From NCBI GenBank assembly GCA_018806985.1, contig JADANN010000164.1, positions 186,001 to 250,000 of the forward strand: a DNA stretch of 64,000 bases, given 5' to 3'. The translations under genes were made by a program, and so were the position numbers. This document shows positions 39,901 through 46,381 of the stretch, piece by piece. The stretch's first letter is position 1; every line of letters begins with the position of its first letter. The DNA comes from Angiostrongylus vasorum (lineage: Eukaryota; Nematoda; Chromadorea; Rhabditida; Metastrongylidae). The notes beneath the pieces are model-generated. The model was not told where the DNA came from, ran no database searches, and worked only from the letters and a program-made list of their open reading frames with translations.

Positions 39901-42629
39901 GAGTAGATTGTATGTCAGTTTGACCTTGCTACGCTCTGAAGAAGGGGAAACGCCGAAACGTCAGCTATTGTGTATTAATAAATGCTTTAATTACAATGTT
40001 GTGTTTGATCGTCAAAAGAACAGCAGTGATATTATTCATCACGAGCAGAATGTTGATTCGACCCGGTCCCAGTCCACCAAGCTTGTCCCTAGTTGATCGG
40101 GAAATTGCTAATAGAGTTATCTATGATCAGCTTCCTCCCTGTAATCCGAGTGGTGACGCTCGAACCCGTCTATCCAAGCATTCCAGGAAGAATCAGCTCA
40201 ACCAACATTTAACGACATTCGTATTAGTTCATTGCTTACCATAAATATTATCTTCTGTTTTGAATAACTCTCAGTGGTTGCTTAAGTTAAGAAATGATCA
40301 TAGTGGTTCCAGTGACGACTGGTTAGCGATTAAACTTGGTCAGTTCGCCGTTGATGGCATCAACGATATCATTAAGCAAAACAACGAGTCCGAGAACTGT
40401 TCACATCTTATTCTCCATCAGGTAAACAATCAAGTATTAACTGTCTTGTAAGCTTTTATTTTAATAGCTACAAACTTTTCAGGACTTTGTTATTACGGTG
40501 GAAACAAATTAAGTGATTATGGTGTAATTTTTTACTAATAACAAGTAGTAACAAGTAGTAACAAGCAATAGTTATTCTTATTATTTGTGAATGCTGCTGA
40601 AAAATTCTATCCATTTAGACCTAACCGTGTTTTTCTCTTTTACTCTCTATATTTCGTGGTTTATTCAAGAGAAACTGCGACATCTTTACAAATCTCTATT
40701 TGGATCATATTCCACATGATTCATTGAGTTTTACCGAGTTATTGATTTTTTAATGAGTTCCCTCGTTGTTCATTCTTCTCGGAGATCAAGCAATTTTAAT
40801 TAGTTGATGAGAAATCATGCTTATTAGATTGGCTTCAAGTGAGGTAGAAGAATGGTTGTAAACGTTACGGTATCGAGAAAGTATTTTTTACTTGCTTGGA
40901 TACTTGGGTATTTGGACGGTCCGTCCTGATTAGTTCTGCGGGACCCAGCATAATCTCCATTCTTCTGGAGACTTGATCGTTTAGCCATTGTGGTTCCCTG
41001 GAATCTCGAGGTCAGCCTGGTCAAAATTTGCCCCAGGTCGTCACCACCACAGGCAGTCGCAGTCCTTGTGAATCAGAGGGAGATTTGCCACCATACGACT
41101 AATATGGTAGCAGGACGATGGTCGATCCTGGTATTGGTTTACTCCTAGTTAGGCTTTCTAATGGAACAGCTGGACTGCTCAGCTTGGAAAACCTTGCCTG
41201 GGGAACGAATCCCCCCATTGTACATCACAGCCAGGCACCCAGGATCACCTCCCAACCACGATGAGGCGGTAAACCGTTGCGAGGATTTTCAATGAGGGAA
41301 ACCATTTTCACTAACAAATAAATATAAGTTTCATATTCTTTTTCTTTCGATTGGAAAAACAGGTCAACTTCACATATTCTCACAATATTAGGGAAAAATA
41401 TTAGGTAAACAACAGTCACTTGCTTATTGCGCTTTATCCAAAGAGAGTATATGAAGAATTGCCATTTCAGTGATATGGGATCTCTTTCTTAAAAAAATTC
41501 AATCATTCTTATTTTTCAGGACCTTAAGACTACATTCTATGTTCTCGAATTTAGGTGCACTTTGTGAAGCTAAAATCCTGTAAACGGGTAACTAGCGGAG
41601 TGATTAATGATGCAGTCCCTCATAAGCAAGGTGCTAGATCTCTCGAACACTCGTGAAGAAAACGAAATCGTCAAGAACCAGACGATACAAAGCGAGAAAT
41701 GTTAGATGATTCTGAAAGATGAATGCGATGAAAAACGAATCGAATGCTCGAAATGCTGGAATCCGCACAGTAGATGTAAGAGACGTGTTACATAATAGTA
41801 ATTATAACTACAACAGCGACAACAACAACAACAACAACGATGAAATCCTTTAAAACACAAAATTATGAAAGCCTAACCCAAACTGTAATCATCTGAACAA
41901 AAATTACTGAAGTTCTTATGAAGAAAATTTTTTAAATTTTATATGACCGGTCTTCACGTCAGCCGTGCGGATCCCACCACTTCTCACATCCAATTCGTTT
42001 CCTCGTATCCATCGTCCACGAGGGTCTTCCAAGTTTTTACGTGTAACTTCTGTTGCTGCTTGAAGATTTTCACTTCATCTTGAATGTCGTAGAATGCTGG
42101 TCGAGCAATTCTCCCTGTAGTCCTGAGACAGCCATTCTGGAGCGTTCCCAATTGGATAGCAGAGAGTGTTCTTTTTTTTGAAGAAAAGCACTCTATGCAG
42201 AAAATCGGCATGAAAAATCTTCTTTATCAGGTACATTCCGTGACTCTATATGTTCTACCGGAAACACAGATGAAAACAACGGCGATTTATGATGTGATAT
42301 TTCAAGCCTCTCCTTCGGCCGCCATTTTTCAAGTATGTCTTATAAGATTCGCCTATTATACCAGATGGTAAGGTAAAATTTGACCTACCACAAATACTAC
42401 CTTTATTATAATAGCGCTAAGTTTACTAATATCCTGTTTCAAATAGACAAACATCTTAGTCAGAATCGTCATTGTTCAAATTCCTATCCGATCGAAGGAC
42501 GGTGTATTGAAACTGGCTGGATCGACATTTAGTCGCCTAAATGAGTACGGCAAGCAGTCCACTTGTGTTACTAAAGACACCCTGAAGCCTCTTTGTTTCT
42601 GTAAGAAGCAACGACCTGAACAATCGTAA
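16366..42629 (+). CDS. DUF229 (sulfatase/alkaline-phosphatase-fold) membrane protein, 16 exons
   Basis: Exons: 16366-16534, 20529-20632, 24130-24233, 25268-25420, 26952-27032, 28930-29042, 29465-29604, 31276-31364, 33299-33420, 35597-35724, 36116-36169, 36295-36460, 37977-38143, 40313-40421, 42231-42332, 42447-42629. Every junction has GT/AG and agreeing phase. The total is 1984 nt, one more than 661 codons, because exon 12 has an extra base. Domain signs in order: an N-terminal membrane anchor (residues ~4-22), CPFVFPDPWDP, ILLDSVASSQ (probable metal/nucleophile region), VGANSRPNGFVMLFG, FFLGDHGPRFGK (metal-binding GDHG), NNPFLYVIVPKSLR, SSRGSSLLREF, IPFQYCICQ and the C-terminal FSRLNEYGKQSTC. 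These mark the nematode-expanded DUF229 family (Pfam PF02995), whose substrates are unknown. The length of about 660 aa is usual. Orientation is predicted type II, with the domain outside or in the lumen. Apart from the frameshift, nothing suggests decay. Confidence 0.88.
19405..19640 (-). repeat. SINE-like family B, partial
   Basis: Minus-strand match: the tail ('ctgggatcggcacaagagac'), then the body through 'ctcgaccagcattcaacg' to 'ccaatccacgccgga'. Located in DUF229 intron 1. Confidence 0.65.
19905..20285 (+). repeat. SINE-like family B, full length, with internal duplication
   Basis: Head AGGGTAGCGCAATGGTTAAT with B-box-like 'gccggttctacctc'. The segment 'cttcgctcagct...atctctatgaagaa' occurs twice (about 20007 and 20062), a small internal duplication. 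Tail ends 'cagcacagtagatgtgatga'. Confidence 0.75.
20529..20632 (+). CDS. DUF229 exon 2
   Basis: After TTTTCAG, encodes ...TQDVFDTCPFVFPDPWDPEI...; the C-P-x5-DPWDP pattern is typical of the DUF229 N-terminus. The donor GTGAAA is weak but gives phase 0, which matches exon 3. Confidence 0.75.
20808..20992 (+). repeat. SINE-like family A, 5'-truncated
   Basis: Core 'aaattggtgccagacttgtc' then 'tggga', followed by the family A tail through 'gcatgacgcatctctatgag' and 'attgattggctccg'. Confidence 0.65.
21291..21605 (-). repeat. SINE-like family D, antisense copy plus inverted fragment
   Basis: Antisense family D from GGACCGCAGGTGTTTACGGT through 'tctctcagctagt' and 'caaccacccgtcaatggg' to 'aaaatcacaatgtta'. 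It is followed at 21550-21605 by a sense-strand head fragment ending 'cggccccggagttttgcaaa'. Confidence 0.7.
22425..22525 (-). repeat. SINE-like family D fragment
   Basis: Matches 'aatcacctgtcaacg' and 'cattgaacccagctaagctg' of family D. Nothing else was recognised between 21606 and 22424. Confidence 0.55.
22830..23045 (+). repeat. SINE-like family A, diverged
   Basis: Core 'aagaaattggtacaatacat' with 'gtctgagagg', then 'gacgcatcggtaggtcgctg' and the family A 3' region 'aatgctttatgaagttcaa'. Confidence 0.6.
23160..23235 (-). repeat. PLE-type end fragment
   Basis: 'ctttcggaggatttcgcctt' followed by 'cttccgagcg' is the antisense of the conserved PLE terminal motif, with substitutions. Confidence 0.4.
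24130..24233 (+). CDS. DUF229 exon 3
   Basis: Begins after CGTTTTCAG and encodes NCTVNVKWSPITELRNGRVR followed by LLRAGSARKYECRAR. The 'PxTxLxNGxVxL...C' pattern is characteristic. Donor GTCAGT; ends two bases into a codon. Confidence 0.85.
24520..24895 (+). repeat. SINE-like family B, full length (reference copy)
   Basis: A box GGTAGCACAGTAGTAGTGAT, B box GCTAGTTCGGTTCC, core 'gaggtcgggaaattg' with 'gttatccgggag', body 'tcaggactccagagtgaatt', tail 'cgaatcgaatgtgaaaagtg' to 'gacgaatcatataaa', then an A-rich end. Confidence 0.8.
25268..25420 (+). CDS. DUF229 exon 4
   Basis: Encodes CVNYQDEEHVTFEAWRDIED then PSPFYCDFVQTECSSRKRTI...; paired cysteines around a W/Y-rich stretch as in the family. 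Acceptor GACTTAG, donor GTTAGT; phases 1 in, 2 out. Confidence 0.85.
26040..26365 (-). repeat. SINE-like family B, full length
   Basis: Minus-strand copy ending at a tRNA-like head, B box GCTGGTTCGATCCC (26308-26321). It includes the core 'aattggtaccgcat'. Confidence 0.75.
26570..26860 (-). repeat. SINE-like family B, diverged
   Basis: Minus-strand tail and body ('gtaaacgataattgcgagga', 'caagtagcgcggaagcaac'), with an A-box-like 'gtagcgcagcggttggtga' near 26830-26848. Confidence 0.65.
26952..27032 (+). CDS. DUF229 exon 5: active-site region
   Basis: An 81-bp exon encoding STKSIHANIHPHVHIILLDS then VASSQAIR. The hydrophobic strand followed by LDSVASS matches the start of the sulfatase/alkaline-phosphatase fold. 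Acceptor ATTTCAG, donor GTACGG. It fits exactly between exons 4 and 6 in phase. Confidence 0.85.
27378..27562. repeat. SINE-like family D, inverted head-to-head pair
   Basis: 'gcaaaactgcggaccgcagg' and 'ctacagcccggagttttgca' form the outer arms, with 'gggatcgaacc' and 'ggttcgatctc' (B boxes) inside. Located in DUF229 intron 5. Confidence 0.75.
27895..27978. repeat. (TA)n microsatellite with TATATACA units
   Basis: About 80 bp of TA repeats with regular TATATACA interruptions. It ends directly at family C copy 3. Confidence 0.9.
27985..28402 (+). repeat. Family C dispersed repeat, copy 3
   Basis: From 'ccaacggtttgccgccttat' to 'ccatttaggtacccaagtat'. Has a 10-bp duplication near the start ('cgtggct' twice). 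The opposing 142- and 174-codon frames here run through the microsatellite and this repeat and are not genes. Confidence 0.8.
28930..29042 (+). CDS. DUF229 exon 6
   Basis: Encodes RALPRTINFLTNAMEAVQFR then KLNKVGANSRPNGFVMLFG. This is the best-conserved block of the family (SRPNGxxxLFG). Acceptor TTTTAG, donor GTATGA. Confidence 0.9.
29248..29318 (+). repeat. (GAAT/GATGAAT)n microsatellite
   Basis: Imperfect tetranucleotide repeats in intron 6. Confidence 0.8.
29465..29604 (+). CDS. DUF229 exon 7
   Basis: Encodes GKTTEPVMREIIDMEPIPAD then WTYSTYCKQFLDESIYIPIQ. The 'G-K-x-x-E...PIPxDW...C' pattern fits directly after the LFG of exon 6. Ends phase 0 at GTATTT. Confidence 0.88.
29745..30115 (-). 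repeat. Family E, PLE-type terminal sequence
   Basis: Shares 'gaaaccgaccgtcacttaac' (antisense) and CGGCTAACGTTCCGACGTCT with the copy at 5080-5330. Within it GACG-AAGA-CGTC (minus strand, 29868-29879) forms a perfect 4-bp stem, followed by GGAACGTTAGCC. Confidence 0.5.
30819..31079 (-). other. Unassigned open frame, 86 codons, antisense in intron 7
   Basis: The minus-strand frame is protein-like in composition (for example VQKFYKAVRITGLASSFVPQ) and ends at a stop at 30819. No family recognised. Could be element remains or chance. Confidence 0.2.
31276..31364 (+). CDS. DUF229 exon 8
   Basis: Encodes TFGAQDYEASLLNFPNCLGL then KKQEFQHTYR. The 'NxPNCxGx' pattern is typical. Acceptor CGTAG, donor GTAAGT. 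Confidence 0.85.
31520..31555 (-). ncRNA. Hammerhead-like motif, PLE copy A 3' end
   Basis: Minus strand: GGCT, CTGGAGA, A, GGC-gatact-GCC, GAAGCGTC, AGCT. The core is mutated at two positions (CTGGAGA; GAAG), so probably inactive. Confidence 0.4.
31813..32088 (-). pseudogene. PLE GIY-YIG endonuclease domain (copy A)
   Basis: 91 codons from an internal Met: TIYLISCNNCGDEYIGETGR is the GIY-YIG core (here IYL...EYIG), followed by RIKEHLDG and, near the end, EAFWINAKNP. In active PLEs this domain is fused to RT and nicks the target DNA. Here it is cut off from RT by frameshifts. Confidence 0.85.
33299..33420 (+). CDS. DUF229 exon 9
   Basis: Completes an Arg codon then PFDLLVSMDRKLKIAHENAS and CSKSHNNMLKYLETFLNSYK. 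Acceptor CATATAG, donor GTGAGC. Lies between two PLE insertions in opposite orientation. Confidence 0.85.
33574..33609 (-). ncRNA. Hammerhead-like motif, left arm of PLE copy B
   Basis: Minus strand: GGCT, CTGAAGA, A, GGC-gatact-GCC, GAAACGTC, AGCT, identical to the right-arm motif at 34879-34914. Confidence 0.5.
33814..34731 (+). CDS. Open PLE linker + GIY-YIG endonuclease frame
   Basis: 305 codons without a stop, the longest frame in the window. The first ~57 codons lie in the inverted left arm and are probably not native. The native part runs from about ITREIKEESRDLAGQIAISN (codon ~68) through a linker with DKFRRRATPP, CFPF-like FPFISDEV and a C-rich CETTNCVICLYG, to the GIY-YIG core TIYLMSCNNCGDEYIGETGR, RIKEHLDGKRK and EAFWINAKNP. 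The Glu in EAFW is the expected catalytic residue. RT is missing, so it is a 5'-truncated element. Its openness implies youth compared with copy A. Confidence 0.75.
   Translation: MMRTYEGQVPYDLWAFIPPIHCGVFGIYLKSLKKFSRWCSSLLRKDIGFNFKIVLAVLTHNNITREIKEESRDLAGQIAISNGYETVTLRDKFRRRATPPSETVGQRKIQFMFPFISDEVSVAIKRCLRRAGLEESVAIVEIPPATQRRHLVLNRLYDRLCETTNCVICLYGRDGDFMSSGTIYLMSCNNCGDEYIGETGRPLCIRIKEHLDGKRKLRQSTPLGTHRIQKRSGDDFEVKVNILAQETRTPARKILEAFWINAKNPTINSRDECPEVIRDLTPVCSHQFLMWEVQSSTICDHNQLF
34879..34914 (+). ncRNA. Hammerhead-like motif, right arm of PLE copy B (reference)
   Basis: GGCT pairs with AGCT (helix I); CTGAAGA matches the CUGANGA core; GGC-gatact-GCC is helix II; GAAAC then GTC is the second core and expected cleavage site. 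One extra A stands between the core and helix II compared with the standard hammerhead. Confidence 0.5.
35152..35338 (-). repeat. SINE-like family A, internally deleted
   Basis: Antisense: tail 'aaagctctcggcgttgatca', body 'gatgcgccatgcattcgact', then a jump over the core to the tRNA-like head 'gcgcctccgagcagtgcgct'. Confidence 0.75.
35597..35724 (+). CDS. DUF229 exon 10
   Basis: Encodes EDPNADSSKFSLSWVTKLAH then DDSGRLYKADFDLYNFFLRN. The 'FxxxWxxxLxHDxxxxLxxxDxxLxxF' pattern is conserved. Donor GTCAGT, phase 0. Confidence 0.88.
35815..35995 (+). repeat. Family E, PLE-type terminal sequence
   Basis: Sense copy with CTCTGAGGAAGACGAAGATG (35915-35934) then TGGAAACATTAGCC. Related to the 29745 and 5080 copies; the helix II equivalent is partly broken. 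Confidence 0.45.
36116..36169 (+). CDS. DUF229 exon 11: GDHG metal-binding motif
   Basis: A 54-bp exon, LENSFVFFLGDHGPRFGK. GDHG is the metal-ligand motif of the sulfatase/phosphatase superfamily. Acceptor TTTTCAG, donor GTAAGC, phase 0 on both sides. Confidence 0.9.
36295..36460 (+). CDS. DUF229 exon 12 with +1 frameshift
   Basis: From the phase-0 acceptor (TATTTAG) the frame reaches a stop at the eighth codon. Skipping one A of the six-A run at 36300-36305 restores a strongly conserved reading that includes GRNEANNPFLYVIVPKSLRN. The length of 166 is one more than the 165 needed for phase 0 at the donor. This is either a homopolymer sequencing error or a real null allele. Confidence 0.85.
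36461..37976 (+). other. DUF229 intron 12 with two unassigned frames
   Basis: Frames at 36827-37030 and 37497-37707 look protein-like. The second, after a TTATAG acceptor, includes RIPQFFFDSYSDILQRIYKE and ends at a stop. They do not fit the DUF229 phases. They could belong to a nested gene or be chance. Confidence 0.3.
37070..37380 (-). repeat. SINE-like family B
   Basis: Antisense copy: tail 'tgccagcacttctcacaccc', body 'ttcatcttgaatgtcgtaga', core 'cccctaccaattccccgacg'. The head is incomplete. Confidence 0.75.
37977..38143 (+). CDS. DUF229 exon 13
   Basis: Encodes EQPFSNFIDTTFKSFLPSSR then GSSLLREFEPGLQRNCKTLP and IPFQYCICQYAKIPLE. 'RGSSLLRxF...C..L.IP..YC.C' is a hallmark block. Acceptor TTTTAG, donor GTAAGT. 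Confidence 0.9.
38225..38475 (+). repeat. SINE-like family D, sense copy
   Basis: Starts 'tcagcaatccccccatcaac' (inverted 5' part), then has the tRNA-like head 'catagtgtggtggtgagtcc' with B box GTGTTCGATCCCC and the end 'gcgatccggagtttttcaaa'. Confidence 0.7.
38693..38945 (+). repeat. SINE-like family A, diverged
   Basis: Head GTAGAGCAGTGGTTAGAGGC, B-box-like 'agttcaattctgcg', core 'aaaattggtacccaacttct', tail diverged. Ends with a duplicated 14-mer 'cttagtagagtgcg'. Confidence 0.65.
39095..39487 (+). repeat. Family C dispersed repeat, copy 4
   Basis: From 'tcaacgatttacttcctcat' to 'catccaattatccaagtatt'. Lies directly beside a PLE fold-back fragment. Confidence 0.8.
39495..39995. mobile_element. 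Short PLE fold-back fragment
   Basis: The left part (39499-39840) is PLE 3' sequence in antisense, including the end of the GIY-YIG region ('ttcaagagttttacgcgctg'). The right part (39885-39990) is the 3' end in sense. The hammerhead-like motif occurs once in each arm (39499-39534 minus, 39932-39966 plus). It repeats on a small scale the inverted structure of copy B. Confidence 0.65.
39932..39966 (+). ncRNA. Hammerhead-like motif
   Basis: GCT, CTGAAGA, A, GG-ggaaacg-CC, GAAACGTC, AGC. The core is intact and helix II is shortened. Confidence 0.35.
40055..40218 (+). repeat. SINE-like family B fragment
   Basis: Contains 'attcgacccggtcccagtcc' (B-box region), 'gggaaattgc', and the body 'ggaagaatcagctcaaccaa'. 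The tail is missing. Confidence 0.55.
40313..40421 (+). CDS. DUF229 exon 14
   Basis: Completes an Asp codon, then DDWLAIKLGQFAVDGINDII and KQNNESENCSHLILHQ. Acceptor GGTTCCAG, donor GTAAAC, phase 0 out. Confidence 0.85.
40885..41283 (-). repeat. Family C dispersed repeat, copy 5 (inverted)
   Basis: Antisense from 'ttggatacttgggtatttgg' to 'ccacgatgaggcggtaaacc'. In DUF229 intron 14. Confidence 0.8.
41580..41800 (+). repeat. SINE-like family B, internally deleted
   Basis: Head 'gggtaactagcggagtgatt', then directly the tail from 'cgtgaagaaaacgaaatcgt' to 'atccgcacagtagatgtaag'. Followed by (CAA)n at 41811-41841. Confidence 0.65.
41811..41841 (+). repeat. (CAA)n microsatellite
   Basis: Short ACA/CAA run, directly after a SINE-like tail. 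Confidence 0.85.
41935..42190 (-). repeat. SINE-like family B
   Basis: Antisense copy: 'ggtcttcacgtcagccgtgc', 'gatcccaccacttctcacat', 'cttcatcttgaatgtcgtag', stopping before the core. Ends 40 bases before the exon 15 acceptor. Confidence 0.75.
42231..42332 (+). CDS. DUF229 exon 15
   Basis: Encodes VHSVTLYVLPETQMKTTAIY then DVIFQASPSAAIFQ. Acceptor TTATCAG, donor GTATGT; phase 0 both sides. Joins directly to exon 14 (…LILHQ|VHSVT…). Confidence 0.82.
42447..42629 (+). CDS. DUF229 exon 16: C-terminus
   Basis: Encodes TNILVRIVIVQIPIRSKDGV ... STFSRLNEYGKQSTC then VTKDTLKPLCFCKKQRPEQS and stop TAA. The 'SRxxxYGxxSxC' ending is characteristic of the family. Confidence 0.88.
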   Translation, partial: TNILVRIVIVQIPIRSKDGVLKLAGSTFSRLNEYGKQSTCVTKDTLKPLCFCKKQRPEQS

Positions 42630-43240
42630 ACGGGTTATTCTTTTTTCTCCATAGGTGCTATTTTCATTTTGAGTCGTTCTTTGTTGTACATGTGTTATTT
42701 CTACGCTGGTGCTCGGAATGTCGCTAATAATTCAATGTTTTGTGGCGTAATGTTTCTGATTAAGCGCATGGTGGCGCCCAAAAAATTTTAGTTGTTTTAT
42801 GGGTTGGTGCAAATTTTGTAGGATATGCTGCAGGTTGTTCAAACTTCAATTTTTGCTTGATGTTTTGCTTCTCTTACGTTAAGTGGAATGTCCATTATGA
42901 ACTTGTTTAACTCGAGGGGAAATCTGTATGGTCTCTTATGCGAGCAGCATTTGTTACAAGAAGGTGCTCAAAGGTAGTTGAAGGGTCATGCAAATGTGAT
43001 AGATTCGCAAAAAGTTAGTTTTCGATAAATGCGCTAGGAATGTTGTTTTACTAGAGTAGTTTTGTTAAGGTTTTCTTTGAACTGTTTGCTGCTTAATTTG
43101 TTGTTGAGCTGCGGCCAAATTTCAACATTTCTCGTCCTGTCAGAATTCCAGTTAAGAGAATTCCATTCTAACCTGTACGCATGTAGGCGTCTACCTTGCC
43201 GTTATTATTTGAGCACTAAAATGGTTTTACGATGATCTCG
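42630..43240. other. Downstream of the DUF229 gene; no further gene seen
   Basis: Probable 3' untranslated region at the start. No clear AATAAA within the first 400 bases; polyadenylation may use a variant. Confidence 0.35.
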
Positions 43241-43241
43241 A

Positions 43242-43490
43242 CTAATGGTTATTGTTCAGAAAGACTGAATTTTGTGAATAAATACTTTCTATAGATCGTA
43301 CTGGATGTTTTGAGGCAGCAAAACCTTGCTCCCAAAAAAATCTATGACCATCGGGTCGGTGGTCTTCCCGCAGTATGTGTAACATATCGGAAATCCAGTC
43401 ATTAACGACTTTTATACATCCGTTGTCATTCATATGCATTACGTGTCTAACCCATCTCAACTTCGGCAATTTGGTATATAAACGGCGTCC
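43242..43490 (-). mobile_element. RTE-type LINE 3' coding fragment
   Basis: The minus-strand frame PKLRWVRHVMHMNDNGCIKV then VNDWISDM matches the C-terminal end of RTE-clade LINE proteins (RWxGHVxRM...DWxPRD...GRPxxRW). The end is degenerate. Confidence 0.7.
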
Positions 43491-43578
43491 TTTACTTTTG
43501 AACGTTGATGTAGGTCGCAGCTTCAGAACCCCTCACTTAATTTGCGTGATTCACCATGATCCCAGCGACCTCTCAGCG

Positions 43579-43582
<4 letters not shown>

Positions 43583-43657
<75 letters not shown>

Positions 43658-43664
43658 GTATATT
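43583..43664. repeat. (TA)n microsatellite
   Basis: About 80 bp of TA repeats. Confidence 0.95.
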
Positions 43665-44035
43665 ATAAGTGGACAAAACACCGACTGCTAGAGCAGGAAA
43701 TGTCTTCATGAAAAGAAACCCACTTCACTCGAGAGGTGCCCCCACCCCAGTAATTCGACACGACGGGTCAATGATGACTCAAATCATGAGAACAAATTGC
43801 TGTGGACCTTCGACTTGGACCATTGCGGCTCTTAAAAAAGACAAGGATACCGTAAAAATTAGTTGAATATATTTTATAACGATTTCGTATCGGCTTAGCG
43901 ACGGAAAAAGACATTGGAAATAAGACTCCATATATCATCTGTCATCCAATGATCGCGAGTGGCCCGAGCTAGCGCAAGCAAATCTGTTTCTCTTTGTGGA
44001 GTGCAAGCGTAACACAGCTGGTTCTATTCGTTCAA
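43665..44035. other. No gene assigned
   Basis: One 65-codon frame (43669-43866) without recognisable family. Confidence 0.3.
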
Positions 44036-44039
44036 GGGA

Positions 44040-44565
44040 CTAGTTGAGCATCACATCTTTCTTCAGGGTTTTCGTTGGTGACTTCGAACATCGAGTTGGT
44101 GGTCTTTCTGCTTTGCGTTTACATCCCGAGAAATGCAGTCACTAACAGTTCCTGTCTATCTGTTGTCGTTCATACGCATTGCGTGTCCGACCCACCTTAT
44201 CATCGAGAGCTTAGCGCATTGAACAACATCACTGATTTTTTGATCGTTGACGAGGGTGGAGCTGCTGATCAACTCTTGCTTGCGTGATACATGGTACTCC
44301 TAGCATCGTCCTTTCGACTGCACGTTCTACAACGCTGAGTGATCTTTCATCCTGCTTACGTAGCGACAAGGTTTCCGACATAAGTTAAGGCAGTAAGGAT
44401 CGTGGAGTCGACAAGGTGGCTACGGACTCGGGTGTTCCTTGTTTTCTACACTACATCCTCGACGCTTTTGAAAGCTCCTCAAGACGCTCGCCTCGCTTTC
44501 TTCTGCTCAACTCTGCAGTCTAGTCGTTCACATTGAATTCCCGACCTAGATAGGAGTAGGTGGAG
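44040..44565 (-). mobile_element. RTE-type LINE remnant, decayed
   Basis: The minus strand carries scattered matches to the same RTE C-terminal region as at 61400-61990 ('gcgtcagaaacc'-type blocks, the antisense of 'catcctgcttacgtagcgac'), with many stops and frameshifts. Confidence 0.55.
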
Positions 44566-44689
44566 CATTCGGAGATATTCGTTATTTCGAGTGTGAATGG
44601 GACGTTTGAAACCAATTCCTTTCTCATAAACACCATTTATATAAGATTGGTGGAAGAACAACCATTATTAAATTGGAGAACGAAGGGCT

Positions 44690-44797
44690 TGCATGGTGTA
44701 GTGGTGAACGAGCCAGCGCTCGGAAGGGGTAATAGCGCGTCCGTTCGCCATCGCACACCTGCGGCTCGGAGATTCGCAAATATCTCAGCATCATTAT
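44690..44797 (+). repeat. SINE-like family D head
   Basis: 'gcatggtgtagtggtgaacg', 'ggaaggggtaatagcgcgtc', 'cgttcgccatcgcac', ending 'agattcgcaaatatctcagc'. Confidence 0.7.
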
Positions 44798-44799
44798 AG

Positions 44800-45430
44800 T
44801 TCTAATAATGACTATTTTCAAAGAATTAGCAAGCTCCTAAAGGCTGAAAACTAGGAGTGGTCTAGTCCGCAACAAACATGAAGGCGGCGTCGCGAGAAGG
44901 TTAGTTTGATAGAATTCCTATGTTGCTAATTTATCGTTTGAAAAAACCGGCCAGTTCAATAACAAGAACAATAAAGTGTTTCATTGGTCCTCATAAGAAT
45001 TTAGAGGATAACGTGTTCAAAATTGCTGCAAAACGCGCGAAATGATACGCTAAGACATTCAGCCAAGGCAAGAAACTTTACACCTTGTCTATCTTAATAA
45101 TACCCACAAGTGAAGGAAGTGTAAACTAATAAATTTATAAAAAAATTTTGTCCATAACACCCACAAAAGCAGTGGAAGCAAAAGAATGGGTTTGATCTAA
45201 AACAAAAATGTCGTAGGAAAATATCGAAATGCACGAAAAACCGTACAAACTACGAACTGTGATAGAAATAGCTCAATTGTAATACTGACCCACGTAAACG
45301 TGGATGTGCAAGCCACTACCGCTAATGTGTTGTTTTTTTCACATAAATGTCATAAATGCTGATGTGCCATAAATGCTTAAATTTTCATGCGTGGTGCCAC
45401 AATTCATATTCAGAAAGGCATAGAATAGAG
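44800..45430. other. No gene seen
   Basis: A-rich on the plus strand; no open frame or repeat recognised. Confidence 0.4.
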
Positions 45431-45431
45431 A

Positions 45432-45945
45432 ACAACCAACCTCGTGCCAGCTTTTTTGGACTCTTCGATTCTTCCTACCTTAACGTATCCGCCAGAAACC
45501 TGGTCGCTGTCTAAGCAGAATGAAAGAACACTCAACGTTATTGAACGCGAAGTAGAAAGGACTGTTATAAGAGTATCCAGTGTCGCTCATGTGAGGGAGG
45601 TATCCAAAACTCCGACTTACGTTAACGATGAAAAACCAAAGACGCCGTTCTACACACCGAACTGTCGAAGATAACATGAGTAGGACAAATAATGCGCATG
45701 GACTATACTCTGTGGACAAAAGACGTTAGTGATTGGATTCCTCGAGATGTCAAACGTACTGCACGAACACCACTGATCCTATCGTCACAGTTCTTCACGA
45801 AAACCTTAATGAAAAGGTATGGTGCTTAGCGAAACGCTAGAGTGAGTTGAATCCATGGGACTACCGTTTATACACGTAGAAAGAAAATTGAGGGCTTACC
45901 GGCGTCCGTTGGAATCACTAGGCGATCAAAGGGACGGCAGATGAT
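45432..45945 (+). mobile_element. RTE-type LINE 3' end, plus strand
   Basis: 45444-45674 encodes SILPTLTYPPETWSLSKQNE then RTLNVIEREVERTVIRVS. After a frameshift, MRMDY..W..DVSDWIPRDVKRT (45690-45760) follows, then stops. This is the C-terminal part of an RTE-type RT protein. It is followed by a TGTA-repeat tract, as expected for an RTE 3' end. Confidence 0.75.
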
Positions 45946-45969
45946 GAAGTTCATACGTTTATGTACACA

Positions 45970-46062
45970 TGTGTATATACATTTATATGTATGTATGTAT
46001 GTATGTATATATATATGCATACATGTATATATGTGTGTATGTATGTATATATGTATATATCG
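45970..46062 (+). repeat. (TGTA/TATA)n microsatellite
   Basis: Imperfect tetranucleotide tract, probably the 3' tail of the preceding RTE or an insertion site. Confidence 0.85.
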
Positions 46063-46381
46063 TCGCAGACATCAACTCCAACCTGTTTGTCCGCGAACTA
46101 CAGAGCGAAACGCATACGTGTTATATAAAAAATATAAAAAGAAAACCTGGATCCTGAAGGAAGTCATTGTTATGGCTTTTGGATTCGATAAGGGCTATGC
46201 AAAGCTATTAAACAAAGTAATAAACGTCACTCGTGGGTGTTATATTTGTACCATTTCTTCCAAATATAGTGAAAATACAAAACTTTTTGTAAAGTAGAAC
46301 AACCTGATTACAACAAAAACAGTTTATACAGAGACTTCAAACACCTATGAAATCGATGTGGTCAAGAAATTCAACAGTACC

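Noticed and set aside
41520..41554. Candidate DUF229 exon (DLKTTFYVLEFR) with good splice sites
   Set aside because: Exon 14 joins exon 15 directly in phase 0 and matches the family. Adding these 35 bases would shift the frame.
43375..43668. 97-codon frame ending in a Tyr/Ile repeat
   Set aside because: The C-terminal third is the TA microsatellite and the rest is antisense to an RTE fragment.
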